Positions 1 through 7,324 of a stretch of DNA of 64,000 nt are shown here, one piece after another (the stretch's first letter is position 1; the number at the start of each line of letters is the position of its first letter). The notes under the pieces were generated by a model. It was not told the origin of the DNA. It searched no databases and was given only the letters and a program-made list of their open reading frames with translations. Made by a program: the position numbers and the translations under genes. Source of the stretch: Eubacterium nodatum ATCC 33099 (GTDB taxonomy: Bacteria > Bacillota > Clostridia > Peptostreptococcales > Anaerovoracaceae); contig AZKM01000028.1 of the NCBI GenBank assembly GCA_000510425.1, forward strand, positions 30,920 to 94,919, read 5' to 3'.

Positions 1-24
1 CCCCTATAAAATATTTATAATGTA

Positions 25-104
25 ATTCTACACCACTTTTCACCACTTTTCAAATATAAATCGTATTTTTTAATAATTTTACACCACTTTTCACCACCAA
101 TAAA
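25..104 (-). promoter_or_regulatory. Tandem promoter/operator with MraZ-type repeats, for a gene beyond the left edge
   Basis: Read leftward, the proximal unit has -35 TTGAAA (48-53), a 17-bp spacer and -10 TAGAAT (25-30). The spacer consists of two copies of the AGTGGTG core 10 bp apart. A second unit upstream has the same repeat at 82-97 before a TAAAAT (76-81), with a weak -35 TTTATT (99-104). Repeats of AAAGTG[T/G] plus 3 bases at one-helical-turn spacing are the published type of MraZ operator, usually found before mraZ in the dcw cluster. The gene itself is outside the window, so its identity is inferred. Confidence 0.6.
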
Positions 105-123
105 CATTTTGTCCCCTTGCATT

Positions 124-149
124 AAAAAAAGCCACTATATATAGTGGCT
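124..149 (-). terminator. Rho-independent terminator of the thioesterase operon
   Basis: A perfect 20-bp palindrome at 130-149 (10-bp stem) is followed on the minus strand by a run of T. It lies 23 bp after the stop of the thioesterase/GIY-YIG gene and just before the promoter that faces the left edge. Confidence 0.85.
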
Positions 150-172
150 TCAATAAACTCTACGCTCAATAT

Positions 173-1183
173 TTATTTTTTCATTAGATTCCTATTTGAT
201 TCTATCATTTCTTCTTTCTCTTGCTTGGAAAGCCTTTTTATTTTCGCTTCTATGCTCATAGCAGTTTCTCTGTCATCAGACGCTTCAAGATATACAAGTT
301 CTACAGGGCTCCTATTTCTTGTATACTTAGCCCCTTTGCCATTGTTGTGACTTTCAACTCTTTTTTCTATATCGTTAGTCCAGCCTGTATAAAGACTGCC
401 ATCTGCACACCTTAACATATAGGTATAATTCTTCTTTATGGTACGAACACCTATAACACATTCAACATTTCTTTTATCTTCAATGTCTGTTTTAAATCCG
501 TAATACTCTTCACCCTTCCCGTCAACAGAAGTTTTACCGGCATCTCTGCACATCTGAATACCTATATCTCTGCCCAAAAACGCCTCATGATTAAATCTGA
601 TATTGATGGATGTTACCTCCTTTTGCCCTATATCCGGTATATAATTCCAAAGCATATTATAGTAATTGGCATTATTCATATGGCCGTTCATGTCACAATC
701 ACTGTAAAAAACATGCCGCTCTCCTAAATGCTGAAACTCCATATCCTTAGGGAATCTAAATCTCTTTGGGATTGACAGTTCTACAGGTTCATCCATATCG
801 TAATTCCCCACATTCACCTCATCAGCTCTACACAGTTTACCGGTATGTCTATTACCTACTGCCCACTCTGAATATGCTGCAGCAATAACCTGTCCTTTAC
901 GCAGGATCTCATAACATCTGGGAAAAGTAGCCCCTTTGGCAGGGAGAACCCAGGTTCTAACCTTGACTTTATCATAGCCGTGAATCTGTTTGTATATTTC
1001 CACCGACATCCTTATAACAACAAAAGCTTTTCCTTCATAAAAAAAATCATAATAAGAAGGTTTCCTGTCTCTCATGTGGTGATCAGCCGTTTCCTGTAAA
1101 TAGTTAATCAAATTGGTGGGTCTTATATTATTATTTTCATCAACATCAAAGGAGTTTATCGTATATTTTTCTTCGTACTTCAT
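173..1183 (-). CDS. Acyl-ACP thioesterase fused to a C-terminal GIY-YIG nuclease domain
   Basis: 336 aa. Residues 1 to about 245 look like a bacterial acyl-ACP thioesterase with two hotdog halves, which releases fatty acids from acyl carrier protein in the cytosol. The second half carries the D-x-N-x-H-x-N motif (SDCDMNGHMNN) expected to hold the catalytic Asn and His. From about residue 253 the frame continues into a complete GIY-YIG domain of the YazA/UPF0213 type (YTYMLRCADGSLYTGWT, then GAKYTRNRSPVELVY), normally a stand-alone protein of about 90 aa. The reading frame is continuous with no internal stop. The start overlaps the stop of the upstream gene as ATGA, so the two are probably translationally coupled. 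A terminator follows. Both domain calls are firm; why they are joined is unknown. Confidence 0.85.
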   Translation of the reverse strand: MKYEEKYTINSFDVDENNNIRPTNLINYLQETADHHMRDRKPSYYDFFYEGKAFVVIRMSVEIYKQIHGYDKVKVRTWVLPAKGATFPRCYEILRKGQVIAAAYSEWAVGNRHTGKLCRADEVNVGNYDMDEPVELSIPKRFRFPKDMEFQHLGERHVFYSDCDMNGHMNNANYYNMLWNYIPDIGQKEVTSINIRFNHEAFLGRDIGIQMCRDAGKTSVDGKGEEYYGFKTDIEDKRNVECVIGVRTIKKNYTYMLRCADGSLYTGWTNDIEKRVESHNNGKGAKYTRNRSPVELVYLEASDDRETAMSIEAKIKRLSKQEKEEMIESNRNLMKK

Positions 1184-1665
1184 TTTTTTACAACCGGTTT
1201 TTCATCAGAAGTATTGGTTTCAGAATCGGATAGAACTTCTATAACCTTTGACATCAAATCAGATAGCCCCTGTAGATCTTCGGGATTTGCATATTTATCT
1301 CCCAGCAAAAGATTCTGCAATTTATTCCTTGCAATTTCAGCTTTTCTCTCTATGTCCATATATAAAGGAAAATTATCACTTTCGTGGGCATTTACATAAC
1401 CATCCAGATCCTTTTTAATCATCTCAATCAAAGCATCCGAATTATCTGGCTCTCCAAGAAAATAGGGATAAGGTGCCACTCTCTGTAAGTATATATTATC
1501 GTTTTCTTTCATTTCGTACACATATTGCACCTTGAAATCCTCAGAGAATTTAAAAGTTACTATATTGATATATGCAGGAAGCGTCTTAATCTTTGTTGCT
1601 CCCATCTGCCTCAAAACAGTGTTTACAATACTGTCCGTAATTTGATTACTTATCACAATTTGCAC
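1180..1665 (-). CDS. Hypothetical protein, 161 aa
   Basis: I do not recognise this family. It is a soluble protein with no signal peptide or membrane segment: a mixed N-terminal half with many aromatic residues (around YPYFLG), then a probably helical charged C-terminal half ending in a Ser/Asp/Glu/Lys-rich tail. It lies 9 bp after the permease gene and its stop overlaps the start of the thioesterase fusion (ATGA), so it belongs to a three-gene operon. The tight coupling suggests a job linked to the downstream enzyme, but nothing in the sequence names it. Confidence 0.7.
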   Translation of the reverse strand: MQIVISNQITDSIVNTVLRQMGATKIKTLPAYINIVTFKFSEDFKVQYVYEMKENDNIYLQRVAPYPYFLGEPDNSDALIEMIKKDLDGYVNAHESDNFPLYMDIERKAEIARNKLQNLLLGDKYANPEDLQGLSDLMSKVIEVLSDSETNTSDEKPVVKK

Positions 1666-1674
1666 CTTTCCTTT

Positions 1675-2943
1675 CTATATCCCAAATTTTATCAATAAGA
1701 AAATCATTGCAATAAACACAGTTATCATCATAATCGGTATTCCAACTTTAAGATACTGGTTAAATGAAATAGGATAGCCATTTTTACCTGCAATTCCGGA
1801 AAGCACAACATTGGCAGAAGCACCAATCTGTGTTCCGTTACCCCCCAGACAAGCACCAAGTGATATTGCCCACCAAAGCGGTGTAACATCAATGCCATGT
1901 TTTCCCATAGCGATGATTAAAGGAATTAAAGTGGCAACAAAGGGTATGTTATCTAAAATTGCTGATAGAAACGCAGATGCCCAAAGTAAAATCAGCATCG
2001 TTACGATTAAATGTCCACCGGAAATCCCCATAATCAGATTAGCAAGTTTGGAAATTACTCCGGTTTCAACCATTCCTCCTACAACTATGAATAATCCGAA
2101 AAAAAACAACAGTGTAGGCCACTCAACATCTGAAATCACCTCATCTACATCTTGTTTTCCTATAATCATCATAATAACTGCTGCCGTCAATGCAACTGCA
2201 GAACTTTCTATGCCGATAGCACCGTGAACCATAAATGCTATAACCACCATAAAAATCATAAAGATACTTATCTTCATAAGTCTCTTGTCTGCAATAGCCT
2301 TGTTTTCGTCCAGCTTCATTATATCCGCAATAGCCTTTTCGTCTGCAACCAGTTTTTTCTTATAAACAAATTTCATGCCTGTAATTACAACGATAAGACC
2401 AAACACACAAGCAAGCCCTGTATTTCTAATAAAGTCTATAAATGCAAAATCAGCAGCACTGCCAATCATAATATTAGGCGGGTCTCCAATCATGGTCATA
2501 GTACCACCTATATTTGAAGCCACAATCTGCCCAAGTAAAATTGGAATCGGATCTATCTTCATCATTTTTGCTATGGTGATGGTCATTGGTCCCATCAGAA
2601 GAACAGTGGTAACATTATCCAAAAATGCAGAGCATATAGCAGTTATAAGCATGAAAGCAACCATAATTTTCCACGGATCACCCTTTGCCATCTTTGCAGC
2701 CTTAATGGATATATATTCAAAAAGACCTGAATGTTTAATCACTGCCACGAAAATCATCATCCCCACCAGAACACCGATAGTATTAAAATCGACATAGCTG
2801 ACAGCCTTGTTAACATCTAAAATTCCCGTCAGCAGTAGCAGAACAGTTCCCGTCAAGGCGGCTGCAGTTCTGTGAAGCCTTTCGCTCATAATCGTTATAA
2901 GTACCATTGCAAAAATAATGATTGCTATAATTTCTTGATGCAA
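1675..2943 (-). CDS. ArsB/NhaD/CitM-type anion or ion permease
   Basis: About 422 aa, roughly 11 hydrophobic segments with few polar breaks: an inner-membrane transporter of the ion transporter superfamily (ArsB, NhaD and citrate/SLC13-like permeases). Family-like signatures are the SAFLDNVTTVLL loop and, in the second half, SAILDNIPFVATLIP and ACLGGNGTQIGASAN, the paired re-entrant loops of inverted-repeat permeases. The substrate cannot be read from sequence; arsenite, Na+/H+ exchange or dicarboxylate are all possible. No arsR or arsC is nearby, which argues against an arsenic operon. The Shine-Dalgarno GGAGG (2950-2954) abuts one TTG (2949) and is 6 nt from a second TTG (2943); I chose the second. 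First gene of the operon with the two downstream genes. Confidence 0.85.
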   Translation of the reverse strand: MHQEIIAIIIFAMVLITIMSERLHRTAAALTGTVLLLLTGILDVNKAVSYVDFNTIGVLVGMMIFVAVIKHSGLFEYISIKAAKMAKGDPWKIMVAFMLITAICSAFLDNVTTVLLMGPMTITIAKMMKIDPIPILLGQIVASNIGGTMTMIGDPPNIMIGSAADFAFIDFIRNTGLACVFGLIVVITGMKFVYKKKLVADEKAIADIMKLDENKAIADKRLMKISIFMIFMVVIAFMVHGAIGIESSAVALTAAVIMMIIGKQDVDEVISDVEWPTLLFFFGLFIVVGGMVETGVISKLANLIMGISGGHLIVTMLILLWASAFLSAILDNIPFVATLIPLIIAMGKHGIDVTPLWWAISLGACLGGNGTQIGASANVVLSGIAGKNGYPISFNQYLKVGIPIMMITVFIAMIFLLIKFGI

Positions 2944-3148
2944 GTCCAACCTCCAAAACTCGTAAATGCTAGTTTTACTTTATTACAAAATGTGATTTTA
3001 CCACTTTGGGATTAAACAATCAATAGCAAAAAATAAATAAAGTTTCAGCTTGCAATTTGACTTTAGAACTTACCATTATCGGTTCATTCCAAATTCTTAT
3101 AACATTATGTATAAATTTTAGACACTATTACGATATAGATTGTTATAA

Positions 3149-3697
3149 TTAATATTTTTCCATATATTCAGGCTTAAGCATAGACATTATATGCACATCA
3201 TATAAGACATCATTTTTTCTGCAATTTCCTCTAAGTACTCCCTCTTCACGAAATCCCAGACTCTTATAAAGATATTCAGCGGGATTTCCTGTATAAAAAT
3301 CCAGATAAAGGCGCTGCAGTTCAAGTTCCTCAAATGCAAATTTTATTACAGCCTTCATTGCTTGCTTTCCCAAGCCTTTTCCCCTAAGATTCGTATCTGC
3401 AATATAAATTCTCCAGAGTTCTGCCTTCCATCCATGAATTATATCAGCTAAAACTATTCTTCCTATAATTTCACCCGTAATTTTAAGGATTATAGTCATC
3501 TGCATAGAGCCTTCATCATTTTCATCAGAAAAGAATTTAGCGAAAGCCTCCTCCTCAGACTGTCCATCTTTAATGCTGAAAAATTTAGTAACCTCTTCCT
3601 GCTGCTCCCACTTATAAAACTTTTTAATATCTGCAAAAACAGTCTTTCTGATGATTAAATCCTTAGTTTCAAGTTTCAGCTCCCCGGTATTTATCAT
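3149..3697 (-). CDS. GNAT-family N-acetyltransferase
   Basis: 182 aa from the ATG at 3697, which has AGGAG 6 nt upstream; an in-frame ATG 33 nt earlier has no ribosome site. The protein fits the RimJ/RimL-like GNAT fold: N-terminal LETKDLIIRKTVFADI, central strand TGEIIGRIVL, and the acetyl-CoA loop NLRGKGLGKQAMKAV followed by the typical late motif YLYKSLGFREEGVLRG. It probably acetylates an amino group of a protein N-terminus, amino acid or small amine, with acetyl-CoA in the cytosol. It stands alone, and its substrate cannot be predicted. Confidence 0.85.
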   Translation of the reverse strand: MINTGELKLETKDLIIRKTVFADIKKFYKWEQQEEVTKFFSIKDGQSEEEAFAKFFSDENDEGSMQMTIILKITGEIIGRIVLADIIHGWKAELWRIYIADTNLRGKGLGKQAMKAVIKFAFEELELQRLYLDFYTGNPAEYLYKSLGFREEGVLRGNCRKNDVLYDVHIMSMLKPEYMEKY

Positions 3698-3820
3698 GAC
3701 AACTCCTCTCATTCTAATAGTGAAGATCAACTTTTTTCAATTAAAATTTCAACGCTGCCTAAGTATTCACTCCATAAATTCTATAAAATTCAAAGGCTCT
3801 ATAATCATAAAATTTTAATA

Positions 3821-4744
3821 CTACTTAAATATATATCTGACAAAATTGTATAGTGAGTTCTTCCACACTTTGTTTTCATGACCGCCCGGCATATGATAAA
3901 AAATGTGCTTAACTCCTTCTTTATCCATGTATGCAGACAGCTCATCCACGGATTTTCCAACTCTGTTATCCTCTGTTCCCACGGATAAAACAATCTTTTT
4001 CATTTCTTTCCTTTTATTTAATTTAAAAGTTTTCAGCAGCGGGTTTATCCAGTTTACATTCCCGTAGTCCGCAACTCTGACAGGTGCAAAAGCCCCAACA
4101 TATCCGAAAATTTCCGGATATGAAAATGCCGTATATAGTGCATTTCTGCCCCCTAAAGAATGTCCGGCAATTGCCATATTATCCCTTCCGCTTTTAATTC
4201 TATACTGTTTCTTTAATTCCGGTATTATACTGCCAACCAACTCATCTCTGGTCTTATCAAAATACTTTACAGTCTCTATAAAGTCCAATCCGCTAAGATC
4301 TTCCTTGTAATTCAAATTACTGTCAGGACACACTACTATCATCTCCGGAACGCCTTCAAAATAAGTGAGATTTTGAATTATTACATCTGCATCTTTATTC
4401 TTCCAGGTATTTTGTGTTCCGTTTAAACCGTGTAGTAAAACCAAAACAGGATATTCCCTATTTTGATTATAATTTGCTGGCAGAAAAATCTTTGAAGTCC
4501 TTTTTTTATTTAATATCTTTGAATGATACTTCATTCTTGTTACCGTAGGGTACTTATATCCCTTCTGCTTCTTCAGAAAGTAATAGTCCTTTGACATATT
4601 AAATACTCTGATGCCATTTTTGGCTGTTTTGTAATCCGAAATTTCCTTTTCTACTTTTTCCTTCACAGTTTTTCCGGTGGTTTCACTATCAGAACAGGAA
4701 AGCATGGTGATGCAAATACCGATTATCAGTGCAAAAATCACCAT
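3821..4744 (-). CDS. Putative lipoprotein esterase of the esterase D / feruloyl esterase family
   Basis: 307 aa from the first in-frame ATG. A hydrophobic stretch ends in the lipobox-like TMLSC, so the mature protein is probably lipid-anchored outside the membrane. The alpha/beta hydrolase has an oxyanion region LVLLHGLNGTQNTW, nucleophile elbow GHSLGG, probable acid in SVGTEDN and His in MPGGHE: an intact triad for a serine esterase of the PF00756 type. The annotated start lacks the positive charges of a normal signal peptide and has no Shine-Dalgarno. Upstream, the ATG at 4824 starts a Lys/Arg-rich peptide that would join this frame if one A were added to the A6 run at 4811-4816, giving about 334 aa. 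So the true 5' end is probably upstream and frameshifted here. Confidence 0.75.
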   Translation of the reverse strand: MVIFALIIGICITMLSCSDSETTGKTVKEKVEKEISDYKTAKNGIRVFNMSKDYYFLKKQKGYKYPTVTRMKYHSKILNKKRTSKIFLPANYNQNREYPVLVLLHGLNGTQNTWKNKDADVIIQNLTYFEGVPEMIVVCPDSNLNYKEDLSGLDFIETVKYFDKTRDELVGSIIPELKKQYRIKSGRDNMAIAGHSLGGRNALYTAFSYPEIFGYVGAFAPVRVADYGNVNWINPLLKTFKLNKRKEMKKIVLSVGTEDNRVGKSVDELSAYMDKEGVKHIFYHMPGGHENKVWKNSLYNFVRYIFK

Positions 4745-5124
4745 CAGATTTAAAGCCTTGAATAAATTTAGATTTTTATTGCCGTGAATTATATCATATG
4801 TAATTTTACCTTTTTTCTACTCATATACCTTCTATTTATTTTTTAAATGTCACTTGAACATGTTCCACCCTCTATCTTACAGATATATTTTATCACATTG
4901 TCTTTACTTATTCTATTATTTATACTAAAACGGATGTAATAATAAGTATTTGATATGGTAACATACAACTCTTAACATACTATATATAAAAACAGCACTG
5001 ATGAACTTTTTATTCACCAATACTATTTGACAAAGAACTCAAAAAACACTATATAGGATAGAACCCAAAAAATAAAAAAGTCGACATCCATCGAACTTAG
5101 CGTTTGCAACGGGTGTCGTCTTAA
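4745..5124. other. Intergenic stretch between the esterase and the tRNA operon
   Basis: 380 bp without a convincing complete gene. The left part probably holds the frameshifted 5' end and promoter of the esterase gene (see 4822-4834: a weak AGAAGG site and an ATG). The right end holds the tRNA operon terminator. I see nothing in the AT-rich middle. Confidence 0.5.
5067..5118 (-). terminator. Rho-independent terminator of the tRNA operon
   Basis: On the minus strand, CGACACCC (5118-5111) pairs with GGATGTCG (5089-5082), with one C-A mismatch, and is followed by two T-runs down to 5067. It begins 7 bp after the CCA end of the last tRNA (Phe). Confidence 0.75.
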
Positions 5125-5200
5125 TGGTGCCCAGTCTCGGAATCGAACCAAGGACACAGGGATTTTCAGTCCCTTGCTCTACCAACTGAGCTAACTGGGC
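5125..5200 (-). tRNA. tRNA-Phe (GAA)
   Basis: 76 nt with encoded CCA. A complete cloverleaf with anticodon loop CTGAAAA. Last gene of the 15-tRNA operon. Confidence 0.95.
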
Positions 5201-5228
5201 ACACTCTTATAAAGTGATTTTATTAAAT

Positions 5229-5305
5229 TGGTGGGCCACCAGGGACTTGAACCCGGGACCTGCCGGTTATGAGCCGGATGCTCTGACCAACTGAGCTAGT
5301 GGCCC
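5229..5305 (-). tRNA. tRNA with CAT anticodon, probably Ile2 (lysidine-modified) rather than elongator Met
   Basis: 77 nt with encoded CCA and anticodon loop CTCATAA. The acceptor stem GGGCCAC resembles isoleucine tRNAs, and the anticodon stem lacks the three G-C pairs of an initiator. Two stem positions appear mismatched: 27-43 (T-C) and one pair of the T stem (C-T). The Ile2 versus Met call is uncertain. Confidence 0.85.
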
Positions 5306-5319
5306 ACGATTTAAAAAAA

Positions 5320-5396
5320 TGGTCGGGGTGGCAGGATTTGAACCCGCGGCCCACTGGTCCCAAACCAGTTGCGCTACCAAGCTGCGCTACACCCCG
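5320..5396 (-). tRNA. tRNA-Pro (TGG)
   Basis: 77 nt with encoded CCA and anticodon loop TTTGGGA. A normal cloverleaf with acceptor CGGGGTG. Confidence 0.95.
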
Positions 5397-5455
5397 AAAA
5401 TCAGTTTCATCATCTCAACAACGATATTATAATATTTTCAAATAGTAAAGTCAAA

Positions 5456-5531
5456 TGGCAGGGGCAGAAGGATTCGAACCCTCGACACGCGGTTTTGGAG
5501 ACCGCTGCTCTACCAACTGAGCTATACCCCT
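5456..5531 (-). tRNA. tRNA-Trp (CCA)
   Basis: 76 nt with encoded CCA end. Anticodon loop CTCCAAA and discriminator G, as usual for tRNA-Trp. Confidence 0.95.
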
Positions 5532-5541
5532 ATAATAAATA

Positions 5542-5633
5542 TGGCGGAGAAGGCGAGATTCGAACTCGCGCGGCCCTAAACGAACCCTAACGGTTTAGCA
5601 AACCGTCCTCTTCAGCCACTTGAGTACTTCTCC
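5542..5633 (-). tRNA. tRNA-Ser (GCT)
   Basis: 92 nt class II tRNA with a long variable arm, anticodon loop TTGCTAA and encoded CCA. Confidence 0.95.
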
Positions 5634-5670
5634 AGGCTTTATTATCGGCGCATGTATTTGAATCCCTAAA

Positions 5671-5756
<86 letters not shown>

Positions 5757-5778
5757 ATACGATCGGCATTCGTAATAT

Positions 5779-5854
5779 TGGTGACCCATCGGAGATTCGA
5801 ACTCCGGACACCTTGATTAAAAGTCAAGTGCTCTGCCAACTGAGCTAATGGGTC
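5779..5854 (-). tRNA. tRNA-Lys (TTT)
   Basis: 76 nt with encoded CCA and anticodon loop CTTTTAA. Confidence 0.95.
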
Positions 5855-5861
5855 ATAAAAC

Positions 5862-5936
5862 TGGCTGGGGTAGCGGGGATCGAACCTGCGCATAAGGGAG
5901 TCAAAGTCCCTTGCCTTACCACTTGGCTATACCCCA
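5862..5936 (-). tRNA. tRNA-Gln (TTG)
   Basis: 75 nt with encoded CCA, anticodon loop CTTTGAC and acceptor TGGGGTA, typical of tRNA-Gln. Confidence 0.95.
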
Positions 5937-5972
5937 ACGATGCTACCATCTTTCCGATTTTGAGTTAAAAAA

Positions 5973-6049
5973 TGGTGAGCCCGCAGAGATTCGAACTCTG
6001 GACACACGGCTTAGAAGGCCGATGCTCTATCCAGCTGAGCTACGAGCCC
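5973..6049 (-). tRNA. tRNA-Arg (TCT)
   Basis: 77 nt with encoded CCA and anticodon loop CTTCTAA. Confidence 0.95.
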
Positions 6050-6061
6050 ACACAATTTTAG

Positions 6062-6135
<74 letters not shown>

Positions 6136-6140
6136 ATAAT

Positions 6141-6215
6141 TGGAGCGGAAGACGAGATTCGAACTCGCGACCCTCGCCTTGGCAAGGCGATGCTCTACCC
6201 CTGAGCCACTTCCGC
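6141..6215 (-). tRNA. tRNA-Gly (GCC)
   Basis: 75 nt with encoded CCA and anticodon loop TTGCCAA. It sits 5 bp from the Gly(TCC) gene. Confidence 0.95.
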
Positions 6216-6219
6216 ATAT

Positions 6220-6304
6220 TGGTCGAGGGAGATGGATTCGAACCATCGTAAGCTCAGCTAACGGATTTACAGTCCGCCCCCTTTAGCCACTCGGGCATCC
6301 CTCG
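6220..6304 (-). tRNA. tRNA-Tyr (GTA)
   Basis: 85 nt class II tRNA with a long variable arm, anticodon loop CTGTAAA and encoded CCA. Confidence 0.95.
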
Positions 6305-6320
6305 ATATAAGTTATTAAAT

Positions 6321-6395
6321 TGGAGCTGGCGGAGGGAATCGAACCCCCAACCTGCTGATTACAAATCAGCTGCTCTACCGTTGAGCCACGCCAGC
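6321..6395 (-). tRNA. tRNA-Thr (TGT)
   Basis: 75 nt with encoded CCA and anticodon loop TTTGTAA. Confidence 0.95.
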
Positions 6396-6412
6396 ATTTC
6401 GTAAAATCAAAT

Positions 6413-6489
6413 TGGCGACCAAGACGGGGCTCGAACCCGTGACCTCCAGCGTGACAGGCTGGCATTCTAACCAACTGAACTACTTGGCC
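6413..6489 (-). tRNA. tRNA-Asp (GTC)
   Basis: 77 nt with encoded CCA, anticodon loop CTGTCAC and discriminator G. There is one G-T wobble in the acceptor stem. Confidence 0.95.
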
Positions 6490-6522
6490 ATATCCAGTGC
6501 TGAAAGCACGACCTGAAAATTA

Positions 6523-6598
6523 TGGTGGGCGCTATAGGGCTCGAACCTATGACCCCCTGCTTGTAAGGCAGATGCTCTCCCAGCTGAGCTAAGCGCCC
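6523..6598 (-). tRNA. tRNA-Val (TAC)
   Basis: 76 nt with encoded CCA and anticodon loop CTTACAA. First tRNA of the operon, 37 bp after the -10 element. Confidence 0.95.
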
Positions 6599-6635
6599 AA
6601 ACAACCACCATGCCGTCTGCTCGACACATTTACTA

Positions 6636-6664
6636 ACTATACAGTATCACATCTGTTTTGTCAA
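6636..6664 (-). promoter_or_regulatory. Sigma-A promoter of the 15-tRNA operon
   Basis: Perfect -35 TTGACA (6659-6664), a 17-bp spacer and -10 TATAGT (6636-6641), facing the tRNA array. No other strong promoter is visible within the array, so all 15 tRNAs are probably one transcript. Confidence 0.85.
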
Positions 6665-6688
6665 TACTTTTTTTCAGTTTTACCATTT

Positions 6689-7324
6689 TTATTCTGTGCG
6701 TGGAATCTCCACATAGACCGTATCTCTATTTACAATCCACTCTTCACCAAATGTTATACTATCTATCCGGTTTATGCAAGTATCTTCTTCATTTTTTTTA
6801 CAAAAAAACTTAAAATATACATTGTCCATGTACCGGACATCTTCTATGTTCACAGCATCGCTAAAGTCCATAGCAGAAAGCTTATTAAACCCTTTATAAT
6901 CGAGTCTGCAGTCCAAACAAATTCTTTCTTCAACATCACATATTCCACTACTTAGAATGGCATTTTTGACACATGAAGTGTATGCTCTTACCAGACCTCC
7001 CTTTCCCAGCTTAATCCCACCAAAATATCTGGTTACAACAACTGCAGCATTGGTAATCCCCTCTGATACAAGCATTTGAACAATTGGTGCCCCTGCAGTG
7101 CCCTGTGGTTCTCCGTCGTCACTTGCCCATTGAACCTGAAATTTATCTCCCAGCACCATTGCAGGTACATTGTGAGTAGCGTCTTTATATTTATTCTTTA
7201 TTTCCTTAAAGAATTTCTCCGCTTTGTCTCTTGTTTTACAGGGAATAATATTGGTTATAAATCTTGATTTTTCAATCACATTCTCATCTTCACAGCTCTT
7301 CAAAATAGTACTATATAACTTCAA
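6689..7324 (-). CDS. yigZ: YigZ/IMPACT family protein
   Basis: 211 aa. The N-terminal UPF0029 domain (residues 1 to about 125) has the family signature DDGEPQGTAGAPIVQML followed by VVVTRYFGGIKLGKGGLVRAY. The C-terminal part is the smaller ferredoxin-like domain. Eukaryotic IMPACT acts on translation control; the bacterial role is poorly defined, though YigZ/YvyE-type proteins are thought to bind RNA or ribosomes. Its start lies 14 bp inside the end of hflX, another ribosome-associated factor, so the two are probably co-translated. Length is normal. Confidence 0.9.
   Translation of the reverse strand: MKLYSTILKSCEDENVIEKSRFITNIIPCKTRDKAEKFFKEIKNKYKDATHNVPAMVLGDKFQVQWASDDGEPQGTAGAPIVQMLVSEGITNAAVVVTRYFGGIKLGKGGLVRAYTSCVKNAILSSGICDVEERICLDCRLDYKGFNKLSAMDFSDAVNIEDVRYMDNVYFKFFCKKNEEDTCINRIDSITFGEEWIVNRDTVYVEIPRTE

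Noticed and set aside
31..101. CACCACTTTT repeats as a CRISPR array
   Set aside because: The units are only 10 bp, with no spacers of even length and no cas genes; they fit an operator.
1811..2797. Antisense open frames inside the permease gene
   Set aside because: They are shadows of the transmembrane coding sequence and have no ribosome sites.
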